The notes beneath the pieces are model-generated. The model made no database searches and was not told the DNA's origin. It worked only from the letters and a program-made list of their open reading frames with translations. A program made the translations under genes and the position numbers. Shown in pieces: positions 1-9,320 of a stretch of 50,789 bases of DNA. The stretch is from Iamia sp038233335 (GTDB taxonomy: Bacteria; Actinomycetota; Acidimicrobiia; Acidimicrobiales; Iamiaceae): NCBI GenBank assembly GCA_038233335.1, contig JBBSME010000004.1:1-50789 (forward strand), given 5' to 3'. Within the stretch, counting starts at the first letter, position 1. Each line of letters starts with the position of its first letter.

Positions 1-180
1 GAGGTGCTGCAGCGGGAACGGGACCTCCTCGAACGCCTCGACCAGCCGCCTCAGGATGCCCGCCCTCCTCGCCTTCCTCCGCTGACGCCGCCCACCCGAG
101 GGCCCTACGGCTGTCAACGAGGCTCAGAGCACCCGGCACGACCGAGCCGTCAACTCACGCACTCGACGGGTCGCCCGGCG

Positions 181-258
181 CAGCCGCTGGGGGATGCGGG
201 GGTCTCCCCCGCACGAAGCGGGGCGGCGGCGAGGCACGAGCCGTCACCCGCGGGGAAC
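181..258. repeat. Two-hairpin intergenic repeat, copy 1
   Basis: First of two related copies about 170 bp apart. It opens with cagccgctgggg and contains a perfect 8-bp stem with a 3-nt loop at 195-213 (outer pairs T-A, G-C, C-G, then five G-C pairs, loop tct). A weaker second hairpin follows, closed by gcggg and cccgc. Copy 2 has the same layout with compensating changes in the first stem. Confidence 0.75.
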
Positions 259-350
259 CGGCCTGCGCACCCGCACCCCGAACACGAGGCCCTCAGGGAA
301 CCGCCAACAAACGAACGGGCAAGACGGCCCGACGACCGGCACGCCGGCGC

Positions 351-426
351 CAGCCGCTGGGGGTCTGGGGGTCTCCCCCAGACGAAGCGGGTGGCTGCGA
401 GGAACGAGCCGTCACCCGCTGGGATC
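351..426. repeat. Two-hairpin intergenic repeat, copy 2
   Basis: Second copy. The first hairpin is at 364-382, again a perfect 8-bp stem with a tct loop, but the second and third pairs are C-G and T-A instead of G-C and C-G, so two base pairs changed while pairing was kept. The second hairpin pairs gcgggtg (387-393) with cacccgc (413-419). It ends 80 bp from the sigma-factor stop codon and could also act as a transcription end for that gene. Confidence 0.75.
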
Positions 427-505
427 ACTCAGCGGGAGCGCAGCGAGCCCGATCAGACTCGGCGGAACGGAGGGAGCGCCAGCGACCGAGTGACGGCGAA
501 ACCGA

Positions 506-1339
506 CTAGTGCAATGCGACGGCCGAGAGGCGGTCGGGCCACTCGCTGGCGCCGGCGATGGCCGTGGCGTAGCCAGCCTTGCGGCGACCGACTCGCCCGG
601 ACGGCTCCTCGACGGCAGCCGGCTCGTACTGGGCCTCGATGCCGTCGCGCAACATGGCCAGGGCCTCGGAGCGGAGCTGGGAGATCCGGCTCTCGGTCAC
701 GCCCAGGAGCTGGGCCAGGTCCTGGGACTTCTTGCCCTCGAGGAAGTAGCCCACGATCACGAGGCGGTGGCGCTCGGGCAGGAGGTGCACGGCGTCGCGG
801 AGGTAGGAGTGCAGCTCCCGGGACTCCAGCTCCTCGGAGGGCTCCTTGGTGTGGTCGTCGGCGAGGACGTCGACCAGGTTCAGCTCCTCGTCCTCGTCGG
901 CCACCTCGTACTCGAGGGCCAGCACGACGGAGCGGAACATGCGGTCCTGGAGGCGACGCAGCTCGTCGGGCTCCATGCCCAGGGCGTCGGCCTTCTCGCC
1001 GGCGGTGGGGACCCGGCCCAGCTTGGTGGCGAGGCGCTGCTCGACCTGCTCGAGCTTGCGGGCGAGGGTGCGGACCGAGCGGGGGGCCCAGTCGGCGGCG
1101 CGCACGGCGTCGAGGATGGCTCCTCGGATGCGCTGGGCCGCGAAGCGATCGAAGGGGACGCCCCGCGACTCGTCGTAACGGCGGGCCGCTTCCACCAGGC
1201 CCAGGGTCCCGGCGGTGGCCAGCTCGTCTCGATCGACGTGGCGAGGGAAGTGCACCGCGACCTGGAAGACCACGTGTCGCACCAGCGGCAGGTTCTCCTC
1301 GATCAGACGGTGGACCTCGGTCTCAGTGACGGTGTGCAT
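506..1339 (-). CDS. RNA polymerase sigma factor, FliA/WhiG type
   Basis: A 277-residue sigma-70 factor of the alternative FliA/WhiG/SigF-like class, which directs RNA polymerase to a special promoter set such as motility, sporulation or general stress genes. Region 2 is seen at about residues 10-80 (LPLVRHVV, then DELATAGTLGLVEA, then FDRFAAQRIRGAILD). Region 3 follows at about 90-150. Region 4 at about 185-240 includes LPERHRLV and a helix-turn-helix ending ESRISQLRSEAL. The start chosen is the ATG at 1339, preceded by GGGAGG about 5 nt upstream. A longer reading to 1450 adds 37 residues of no sigma-like character. It stands alone, with no partner anti-sigma gene beside it, so its regulon cannot be told from this window. 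Confidence 0.9.
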   Translation of the reverse strand: MHTVTETEVHRLIEENLPLVRHVVFQVAVHFPRHVDRDELATAGTLGLVEAARRYDESRGVPFDRFAAQRIRGAILDAVRAADWAPRSVRTLARKLEQVEQRLATKLGRVPTAGEKADALGMEPDELRRLQDRMFRSVVLALEYEVADEDEELNLVDVLADDHTKEPSEELESRELHSYLRDAVHLLPERHRLVIVGYFLEGKKSQDLAQLLGVTESRISQLRSEALAMLRDGIEAQYEPAAVEEPSGRVGRRKAGYATAIAGASEWPDRLSAVALH

Positions 1340-1610
1340 CGGCCCTCCCAATCCTTGGTGTCTCATCCCGGATCCCCCTCGGTCTGCGGCGTGGCTCCCT
1401 TGAGCCGGTCCAGAGGAAAGGGCCGGATGATCCCACGCGGCGTGGAGCACCTGGTCATGATGGTCACGTTAGGTGACAGAGAAACCACCCACAAGGGTCA
1501 GTCGGCCCATTCGGGTCGCCGAGGCCCGCCGTGGTGTGGCCCCGCCGGGGCGAGGCTAGGGCCCCGCCGGTCGTCGGACGCGGCACTCCCTCACGCCGCG
1601 ATGCGGCGCG
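1340..1610. promoter_or_regulatory. Upstream region of the sigma-factor gene
   Basis: A 271-bp gap between the sigma-factor start and the stop codon of the dehydrogenase-like gene on the same strand. It should hold the promoter of the sigma gene. A short inverted repeat GTCAC-N5-GTGAC lies at 1463-1477, but I cannot assign a regulator or a clear -10/-35 pair. Confidence 0.35.
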
Positions 1611-2594
1611 TCAGCCCGTGAAGGCGGCGGTCTTGACCCCGCGCCGGGCCAGCTCGGCCAGCAGGTCTCGCGCCCGGTCGCTGGCGGCCAGACCCGACGC
1701 GCCGGGGCCCAGGCCCAGGTCCCCTCGGACCAGGGCGGTGCCGGCGACGGCGGCGACGGCACCCGCGGCGATCCCGGGTCGGTCGTAGGCGCCGTACACC
1801 AAGGTCTCCCAGGCCCCGTCGCGCCGTCCGCGGACCTCGGTCCGGACGGCCCCGACCGTGCCCTCGGGGTGGGGCCGGCGCAGCATCGGCCAGCGCGCGG
1901 TGAGCCGGTCGCGACGGGTGGCGGCCATCCGGGCCGTCACCCTCTCCAGCTCGCCCAGGGCGTTCACCAGGAGCAGCGCGTCGGGGAGCCGGGCGCGGTA
2001 GCAGTCGGCGGCTCCGACGGGATCAGGGAACCAGCACAGCTCTCGGCCGGACCCAGCCCGGCGACGCTGCCAACCACCGTCGCGCCAGTCGACCGCCGTC
2101 CCCCGCAGGGCGCGGTGGTGCTGGTGGGCGCAGGCCGGGCCACCCGTCCCCAGGCGCGCCACGTGGATCTCACCCACGTCGTCGAAGGCATCGGCCGCGT
2201 GGCGAGCCAGCAGGCAGGTCAGACCCGGGGAGAAGCCGGCGCCGACGACCACGGTCACGCCGCGGGCCTCGGCCAGCGGACCGAGGTCCAGCAGTCCCTC
2301 CACGTCGGCGACCGCATCGGAGGTCGACACCACCGGCGTCCCCCGCTCGACCAGGGCACCGGCGGCGGCGGCGTGCTCCCGCGGTGGCAGCGCCAGCACG
2401 ACCACGTCAGCCTCGGGCGGGGCGGTCACCGACGGCGGGTCGACGGTCGCGATGTCACCCAACGAGGCCGCGACCTCCTTGGCCCGGTCGGCCCGGACGT
2501 CGCGGAGGATGACCTCCTCGACCTCCGGGGTCGACGCCAGCTGTCGGGCGGCTCGGGCCCCGACGGCCCCGAGCCCACACACGGCGACGCGCAT
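1611..2594 (-). CDS. NAD(P)-binding saccharopine dehydrogenase-like protein
   Basis: A 327-residue oxidoreductase-like protein. The N-terminus MRVAVCGLGAVGARAARQL is a Rossmann dinucleotide-binding loop (GxGxxG). Further along are strand-helix units (VILRDVRADRAKEVAA, ADVVVLALPP) and a GAGFSPGLTCLLA segment typical of the saccharopine or diaminopimelate dehydrogenase superfamily. The true substrate cannot be read from the sequence. The start is ATG at 2594, which shares one base with the stop of the upstream 45-residue gene (TGATG), so the two are probably translated together. A longer reading to 2885 would run through that small gene and into the tRNA gene, so it is rejected. Confidence 0.8.
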   Translation of the reverse strand: MRVAVCGLGAVGARAARQLASTPEVEEVILRDVRADRAKEVAASLGDIATVDPPSVTAPPEADVVVLALPPREHAAAAGALVERGTPVVSTSDAVADVEGLLDLGPLAEARGVTVVVGAGFSPGLTCLLARHAADAFDDVGEIHVARLGTGGPACAHQHHRALRGTAVDWRDGGWQRRRAGSGRELCWFPDPVGAADCYRARLPDALLLVNALGELERVTARMAATRRDRLTARWPMLRRPHPEGTVGAVRTEVRGRRDGAWETLVYGAYDRPGIAAGAVAAVAGTALVRGDLGLGPGASGLAASDRARDLLAELARRGVKTAAFTG

Positions 2595-2731
2595 CAGCGG
2601 AGGTCGTCGCCGGAGAGCTCGCGCCAGCCGCCGGTCTGCGGCGGGGTGCCCCCCGACCCGCGAAGGCGGACGAAGGCGGCGACCAGGCCCGCCAGCCCGA
2701 GGGCCACGAGTGCTCGGCGGAGAAGGGTCAC
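2594..2731 (-). CDS. 45-residue single-span membrane peptide
   Basis: A short gene, GTG start at 2731 and TGA at 2594-2596. The peptide begins with Thr-Leu-Leu-Arg-Arg, has one hydrophobic segment at about residues 7-22 (LVALGLAGLVAAFV), then a polar tail rich in Gly, Pro and Thr. A GGAG sits about 6 nt before the start. The stop overlaps the next ATG by one base, a strong sign of a real coupled gene. I do not recognise a family. It may anchor or regulate the downstream dehydrogenase-like protein at the membrane, but that is only inference from coupling. Confidence 0.6.
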   Translation of the reverse strand: MTLLRRALVALGLAGLVAAFVRLRGSGGTPPQTGGWRELSGDDLR

Positions 2732-2852
2732 AGGGGCTCCAGGCGGTGAGGGGACTCAGCCGACTGGCCGATATCCCGGGGGCGATGTCGTCGGCGCACC
2801 ACCAGGCCGACGGAGACCGCCGGTGATCCCGCCCGGTGCGACGGCGGCTGCG

Positions 2853-2926
<74 letters not shown>

Positions 2927-3013
2927 GGGGACGCAGGAGACTAACCGTCCCTCGCCGAGCACCGCCACCCGCGTTCGACCCGATCCGGCCCGTCACGGCG
3001 ACGTCCCTGCCGG

Positions 3014-3709
3014 TCAGGACGGCGAGGTGGCTGCGCCCGGTCCGGGCGCCGTGGCCTCGCCCGATGGCGGGGGCCCGGACGGCGGCCCCACCGGTCCACT
3101 GCCGGGCCACCGGGGCGGATCGCCGTCGGGCGAGGGCGGCGCGACCGGCGGACGGGCCGGGAGCGACGGCACCACCGGGAAGGCGGGCGCCGGGCGGGTG
3201 GGAGCCACCGCGTGTTCCTGCTGCGCCGGGGCCGCCGGTGCCGGCTCGTCCAGGATCTCCTCGATGATCACGACGCGGATGCCGCCGGTGAGCTCGCTGA
3301 TGAGGTTGACCAGCGCGGTGGCCAGGACGGTGAAGACGGTGAAGGCCATGGCCCCGATGGCGCCGATGAAGGCGACCTGGCGGAACAGGCGATCGCCCTC
3401 GAAGCGGAAGTCCTCGAACCCGGAGTCACGGAGGAACCCCTCGAGGTCGTCGACCACGCCGGTGGTGTTGGCCAGGCCCCAGAGCAGCGCCACCGAGAGC
3501 AGCGCGACCCCCAGCATGATGGCGTTGAACACCAGGCTGATCTTCAGGACCGACCAGAGCTCGACGCGACGGAGGACGCGACGGACCCGCCGTCCCTGGC
3601 GCCGAGGCCGGCCGCCACGGCTGCTGAACGCCGGGGTGCTGACCGCATCGGCGAGCGCATCGGCCGGGCGCGACCGGGAACCGGACTTCCGGGGCCGAGC
3701 CCGGGTCAT
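3014..3709 (-). CDS. DUF3566 transmembrane protein
   Basis: A 231-residue membrane protein that matches the actinobacterial DUF3566 family by content and place (between gyrA and tRNA-Ile, as for Rv0007 of M. tuberculosis). The first 35 residues are rich in Arg, Lys and Ser. The conserved core starts near RVLRRVELWSVLKISLVFN, with a first membrane helix (IMLGVALLSVALLWGLANT) and a second (AFIGAIGAMAFTVFTVLATAL) separated by about 45 residues. A Pro/Ala/Gly-rich tail of about 85 residues follows. The start is ATG at 3709; a frame extending to 3850 is open but overlaps the neighbouring gene. No clear ribosome site is seen. The molecular role of the family is not established. Confidence 0.85.
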   Translation of the reverse strand: MTRARPRKSGSRSRPADALADAVSTPAFSSRGGRPRRQGRRVRRVLRRVELWSVLKISLVFNAIMLGVALLSVALLWGLANTTGVVDDLEGFLRDSGFEDFRFEGDRLFRQVAFIGAIGAMAFTVFTVLATALVNLISELTGGIRVVIIEEILDEPAPAAPAQQEHAVAPTRPAPAFPVVPSLPARPPVAPPSPDGDPPRWPGSGPVGPPSGPPPSGEATAPGPGAATSPS

Positions 3710-3777
3710 CAGCGGTGCGCGGGAAGCCGGGGCGGAGTCCGCTGGCGGGGGCTCCGCCCTTCGATCCAATGGGGCTC

Positions 3778-4191
3778 CTACCCCGGAGTCGACGGACACG
3801 GTGGCAAAGTGTACGAGATGCTCGGGCCGGGGGCGGCGTCGGAGTGGCACCAGGTGCCGTCCCGACGAGCCCGAGCCCGGGCGGTGGCTCGGCCGACGGC
3901 CACCTCGACCTGGACCTCCTCCCCCTCCACGGAGAGGCTGAGGAGGCGGCCACCGTTGGCCGCGGCCAGGCTGCGAGCCGCGGCGCGGCCCTCGGCCGCG
4001 CCGGCCAGGGCCGCGGCGTCAGCCGCGGTCCGGGCCCGGGCGCCGTCGAGGGCGACCGATCCGCTGGCGACCAGGGCCAGGACCACCGCGGCGGCCAGCA
4101 GCAGGGCGACAGCCATCAACGGTGTGGCCTGACCGGTGCCGCAGCGCGGGGTGAACCGAGGGGTGGGACGGGGACAGCGGGGGCGGGACAC
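3778..4191 (-). CDS. TadE/TadG-like small membrane protein
   Basis: A 137-residue protein with GTG start. After a basic N-terminus, residues 20-45 (ATPLMAVALLLAAAVVLALV) form a hydrophobic segment, followed by an Ala-rich helix with ARARTAADAAALAGA. This is the pattern of TadE/TadG-like pseudopilin-related proteins, including the small forms found near the actinobacterial tad and helicase secretion genes. The rest (ANGGRLLSLSVEGEEVQVEVAV) looks like a small beta domain. No other tad genes are in the window, so it is an orphan. It lies 78 bp downstream of gyrA and may be read from the same transcript. Function is unknown. Confidence 0.7.
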   Translation of the reverse strand: MSRPRCPRPTPRFTPRCGTGQATPLMAVALLLAAAVVLALVASGSVALDGARARTAADAAALAGAAEGRAAARSLAAANGGRLLSLSVEGEEVQVEVAVGRATARARARRDGTWCHSDAAPGPSISYTLPPCPSTPG

Positions 4192-4269
4192 GGGAGTCCT
4201 CCGGATCGTGGGAGCTTCGGCCCCTTCCGGGGCGATCCGACCCCGCGGGGTCGTGGGGAGGCCCGGGGC

Positions 4270-6762
4270 CTACTCCTCGTCCTCGGCGCTCAGGACGGGG
4301 GCCACCGCGGCCACGATCTGGCCCTCGTCGAGGTTCATCACCCGGACCCCGGTGGCGTCGCGGCCCTGGGAGGAGATCTTGCGCACCTCCATGCGAATGA
4401 CCACGCCGCCTGAGGCGATGACGAAGATCTCGTCCTCGAGCGACACCATGAACGCGGCGACGACGTGGCCGCGCCGGGCAGTGAGCTTGATGCCCTTCAC
4501 GCCCTGGATGCCGCGGTTCTTCCGTGCGAAGTTCTCGATCTTGGTGCGCTTGCCGTACCCCGCGTCGGTGACGATGAGGATCGTCGCCTCGTCGCGGGCC
4601 ACGTCGCAGGAGACGACCTCGTCCTCGACCTTCATCTTCATCCCCCGCACCCCCGCGGTGGAACGCCCCATGGGGCGGACGTCGCCTTGGGCGAAGCGAA
4701 CGGTCATCCCGCCCCGGCTGACCATGAAGATGTCGTCGGCGTCGTTGCAGGGGATGACCCGCACCAGCTCGTCGTCGTCGCGCAGCTTGATGGCGATGAG
4801 CCCGGCCCGCAGCGAGGAGTCGTACTCGGTGAAGCGGGTCTTCTTGACCTGGCCCTTCCTTGTCGCGAAGAAGAGGTACTGGTTGGTCTCGTAGTCCCGG
4901 GTGTCGATGATCGCCTGGATCCGCTCGTCGGGCTGGAGCGGCAGGAGGTTGATGATGGCGGTGCCCCGGGCCGTGCGGTCCTTCATGGGGATCTCGTGGG
5001 CCTTGAGCCGGTACACCCGACCCCGGTTGGAGAAGAACAGCAGGTAGGCGTGGGCGGTGGTGGTGACGATGTGCGCGATGTAGTCCTCGTCGCGCAGCTT
5101 GCCCCCGGACACCCCGCGCCCGCCCCGCCCCTGGCTCCTGAAGGTGTCGGCCGGGACCGTCTTCACGTAGCCCTTGGCTGACATGGTGACGATGAGGTCC
5201 TCGTCGTCGATGAGGTCCTCGAGGTCCATCTCACCCGGGTCGTAGGTGATCTCGGACAGGCGGTCGTTGGCGAACTTCTCCTTGACCGCGGCCAGCTCGG
5301 TGCGGATGACCTCGAGCAGGACGGTGCGATCGCCCAGGATCGCCTCCAGCTCGGCGATCTTGGCCTGCAGGTCCTCCATCTCGGCCTCCAGCTCGGACCG
5401 CCCCAGACGGGTCAGCCGGTAGAGCTGCATGGTGAGGATGTACTCGGCCTGCACCTCGCTGAACGAGAAGGGCTCGGCCTCGAGGGCCACGTGGGCCGCG
5501 GCCTTGTCGGCGGAGGCCCGGATGGTGGTGATGATGTCGTCGATGAGCCCGAGCGCTCGCAGGAGGCCCTCGACGATGTGGGCCCGGTCGCGGAACTTGC
5601 GCAGCCGGAACTCGGAGCGACGGGTGATGACGTCGACCTGGTGGTCGATGTAGTGACCCAGGGCGTCGCGCAGGTTCAGGGTGCGGGGCACGCCGTCGAC
5701 CAGCGCCACCGTGTTCACGCCGAACGAGGTCTGCAGCGGGGTGCGCTTGTACAGGTTGTTGAGGACGATCAGCGAGGGCGCGTCGCGCTTCACCGTGATG
5801 ACGATGCGGGTCTCACCACCGGAGGACTCGTCGTTGGCGTCGGAGATGCCCTCGATCTCCTTGGCCGCCACCAGCTCGCTGATCTTGGCCAGGACCGTGC
5901 GGGGCCCGACCTGGTAGGGCAGCTCGGTGATGACGATGCGGTCGCCGCCCCGGGCCGTCTCCTCGATCTCGGCCACGGCCCGCATCCGGATGGAGCCCCG
6001 TCCGGTGAGCTGGGCGTCGATGATGCCCTGGCGGCCCAGGATCTGGCCGCCGGTGGGGAAGTCCGGGCCTTTCACGATCTGGGCGTTGACCAGCTCCTCG
6101 ACGGTGCACTCGGGGTTGTCGATGAGGTGGGTGGTGGCGTCGATGACCTCGCCCAGGTTGTGGGGCGGGATGCTGGTGGCCATGCCCACCGCGATGCCCT
6201 GGCTCCCGTTGACCAGCAGGTTGGGGAAGCGGCTGGGCAGCACCGTCGGCTCGTCGAACTCGCCGGAGTAGTTCTCGTCGAAGTCGACGGTGTCCTGGTC
6301 GATGTCGGCCAGCATCTGGAGGGCCAGCGGCGCCAGCCGGCACTCGGTGTAGCGGGCCGCGGCGGGGCCGTCATCGGGCGAGCCGAAGTTGCCGTGGCCC
6401 TGCACCAGCGGGTGGCGCAGCGAGTGGGGCTGGGCCATGCGCACCAGGGCGTCGTAGATCGCCCCGTCGCCGTGGGGGTGGTACTTGCCCATCACCTCAC
6501 CGGTGACCCGGGCGCACTTCATGAACGGCCGGTCGGGGCGGGCGCCGACGTCGTACATCCCCCAGAGGATGCGCCGGTGGACGGGCTTGAGCCCGTCACG
6601 CACGTCGGGCAGGGCCCGGGACACGATGACCGACATGGAGTAGTCGAGGAACGACGTCTCCATCTCCTGGTCGATCTCGATGGGCTCGATCAGGCCGAAG
6701 GCGGTCTGGTTCGGGTCCTGGCCTTCGTCGTTGTCGTCGGGAGGGGGGGTGGTGTCAGACAT
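4270..6762 (-). CDS. gyrA: DNA gyrase subunit A
   Basis: An 830-residue GyrA, the DNA-breaking and rejoining subunit that works as A2B2 with GyrB to introduce negative supercoils. The N-terminal winged-helix region has KPVHRRILWGM and the quinolone-binding stretch at about 94-104. The catalytic tyrosine is Y138 in AARYTE. The GyrA box of the C-terminal wrapping domain is QGRGGRG. The gene follows gyrB with a 36-bp gap, and both are likely co-transcribed. At the position of E. coli Ser83 this protein has Gly100, with Ala101 and Asp104 following. The C-terminus ends in Glu-rich residues. Length is typical. Confidence 0.98.
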   Translation of the reverse strand: MSDTTPPPDDNDEGQDPNQTAFGLIEPIEIDQEMETSFLDYSMSVIVSRALPDVRDGLKPVHRRILWGMYDVGARPDRPFMKCARVTGEVMGKYHPHGDGAIYDALVRMAQPHSLRHPLVQGHGNFGSPDDGPAAARYTECRLAPLALQMLADIDQDTVDFDENYSGEFDEPTVLPSRFPNLLVNGSQGIAVGMATSIPPHNLGEVIDATTHLIDNPECTVEELVNAQIVKGPDFPTGGQILGRQGIIDAQLTGRGSIRMRAVAEIEETARGGDRIVITELPYQVGPRTVLAKISELVAAKEIEGISDANDESSGGETRIVITVKRDAPSLIVLNNLYKRTPLQTSFGVNTVALVDGVPRTLNLRDALGHYIDHQVDVITRRSEFRLRKFRDRAHIVEGLLRALGLIDDIITTIRASADKAAAHVALEAEPFSFSEVQAEYILTMQLYRLTRLGRSELEAEMEDLQAKIAELEAILGDRTVLLEVIRTELAAVKEKFANDRLSEITYDPGEMDLEDLIDDEDLIVTMSAKGYVKTVPADTFRSQGRGGRGVSGGKLRDEDYIAHIVTTTAHAYLLFFSNRGRVYRLKAHEIPMKDRTARGTAIINLLPLQPDERIQAIIDTRDYETNQYLFFATRKGQVKKTRFTEYDSSLRAGLIAIKLRDDDELVRVIPCNDADDIFMVSRGGMTVRFAQGDVRPMGRSTAGVRGMKMKVEDEVVSCDVARDEATILIVTDAGYGKRTKIENFARKNRGIQGVKGIKLTARRGHVVAAFMVSLEDEIFVIASGGVVIRMEVRKISSQGRDATGVRVMNLDEGQIVAAVAPVLSAEDEE

Positions 6763-6798
6763 GGTCCTCGGTGGGTGGGCGCGGCGGGGCAGGCCGGC

Positions 6799-8724
<1,926 letters not shown>

Positions 8725-8806
8725 GGGCGCGACCTCTCAGGGAGGGGTGGGGAGCGTGCTGCTCACGAGGGGTGCCGGACGGAGCCGACGGTGAGGCCCT
8801 CCGAGC

Positions 8807-8829
8807 GGGTCCCGAACGGGCCGGGACCC
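8807..8829 (-). terminator. Hairpin between DciA-like gene and gyrB
   Basis: A perfect 8-bp stem (GGGTCCCG with CGGGACCC) and a 7-nt loop, in the gap between the DciA-like gene and gyrB. It could end the dnaA-dnaN-recF transcript or act as an attenuator before gyrB. No T-run follows, as is common in GC-rich genomes. Confidence 0.45.
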
Positions 8830-8949
8830 TTGTGCAGAAAGGCCTTCACGCTGGGTCACAGCCTACCAGGAGGGGGTGACAGCGACGTGCATCTCGGCCC
8901 CTCGCGCCGGCACGGGACCCCGGGGGTGGCGGACCCTCGACGGCTCTCG

Positions 8950-9285
8950 TCAGCGAGGAGCGCGGCGGGCCACCAACGAGGTGACCACGCCATCGCCGAG
9001 GAGGGGCGCCAGGCCGTCCACGACCGCGCCTTCCAACCAGCGGGCCTGACCGATCCACACCGGATCGGCGGCGGTCACGACAAGGGCCCCGTCGCGGATC
9101 GCCAGCGGGCGCAGGGCCTCCCCCGCGACCGGTCCCACCAGGTCGGGCCAGGCCCGCTCCACCACCTCCAGCGACGACGACGGCGGCGCCCCCAGCCCGG
9201 CCAGGACCCGGTCCAGGGCCTCACCCAGTGGCCTGGGGCCCGACGGACCCGAGCCAGAGCGGGGTACGGTGGGCATGGCGCCCAT
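8950..9285 (-). CDS. DUF721 / DciA-like helicase-associated protein
   Basis: A 111-residue protein of the DUF721 family, whose members elsewhere (DciA) interact with the replicative helicase DnaB and help its loading. The core reads LGEALDRVLAGLG, then VERAWPDLVG, then LVVTAADPVWIGQARWLE, then a helix to the C-terminus. The place between recF and gyrB is that of Rv0004 in M. tuberculosis. ATG codons at 9285 and 9276 are both possible starts; neither has a strong ribosome site. No DnaC-type loader is seen in the window, which fits a DciA-type loading system for the DnaB encoded at the right end. Confidence 0.85.
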   Translation of the reverse strand: MGAMPTVPRSGSGPSGPRPLGEALDRVLAGLGAPPSSSLEVVERAWPDLVGPVAGEALRPLAIRDGALVVTAADPVWIGQARWLEGAVVDGLAPLLGDGVVTSLVARRAPR

Positions 9286-9320
9286 CCAAGCACGTCGGGC
9301 GGCCGAGGCCCCGACGACCG

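Larger units (their letters stand above)
1..505. other. Gene-free left edge with two hairpin repeats
   Basis: No credible coding region is seen in this stretch on either strand. The open frames crossing it are rich in Pro, Arg and Gly and match nothing I recognise. Its main content is a pair of imperfect direct repeats, listed separately, followed by short iterated words such as agcgag and gagcgc. The first 80 bases could touch a gene beyond the window edge, but no start codon, ribosome site or motif supports that. Confidence 0.6.

Noticed and set aside
4..1329. A 441-codon open frame on the plus strand at the left edge
   Set aside because: It runs across the hairpin repeats and then antisense to the sigma-factor gene, and its product is almost all Arg, Pro, Gly and Ala.
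1420..1436. A gaggaaag-like stretch hinting at RNase P RNA
   Set aside because: The surrounding conserved regions of RNase P RNA are not present and the site lies before the sigma gene.
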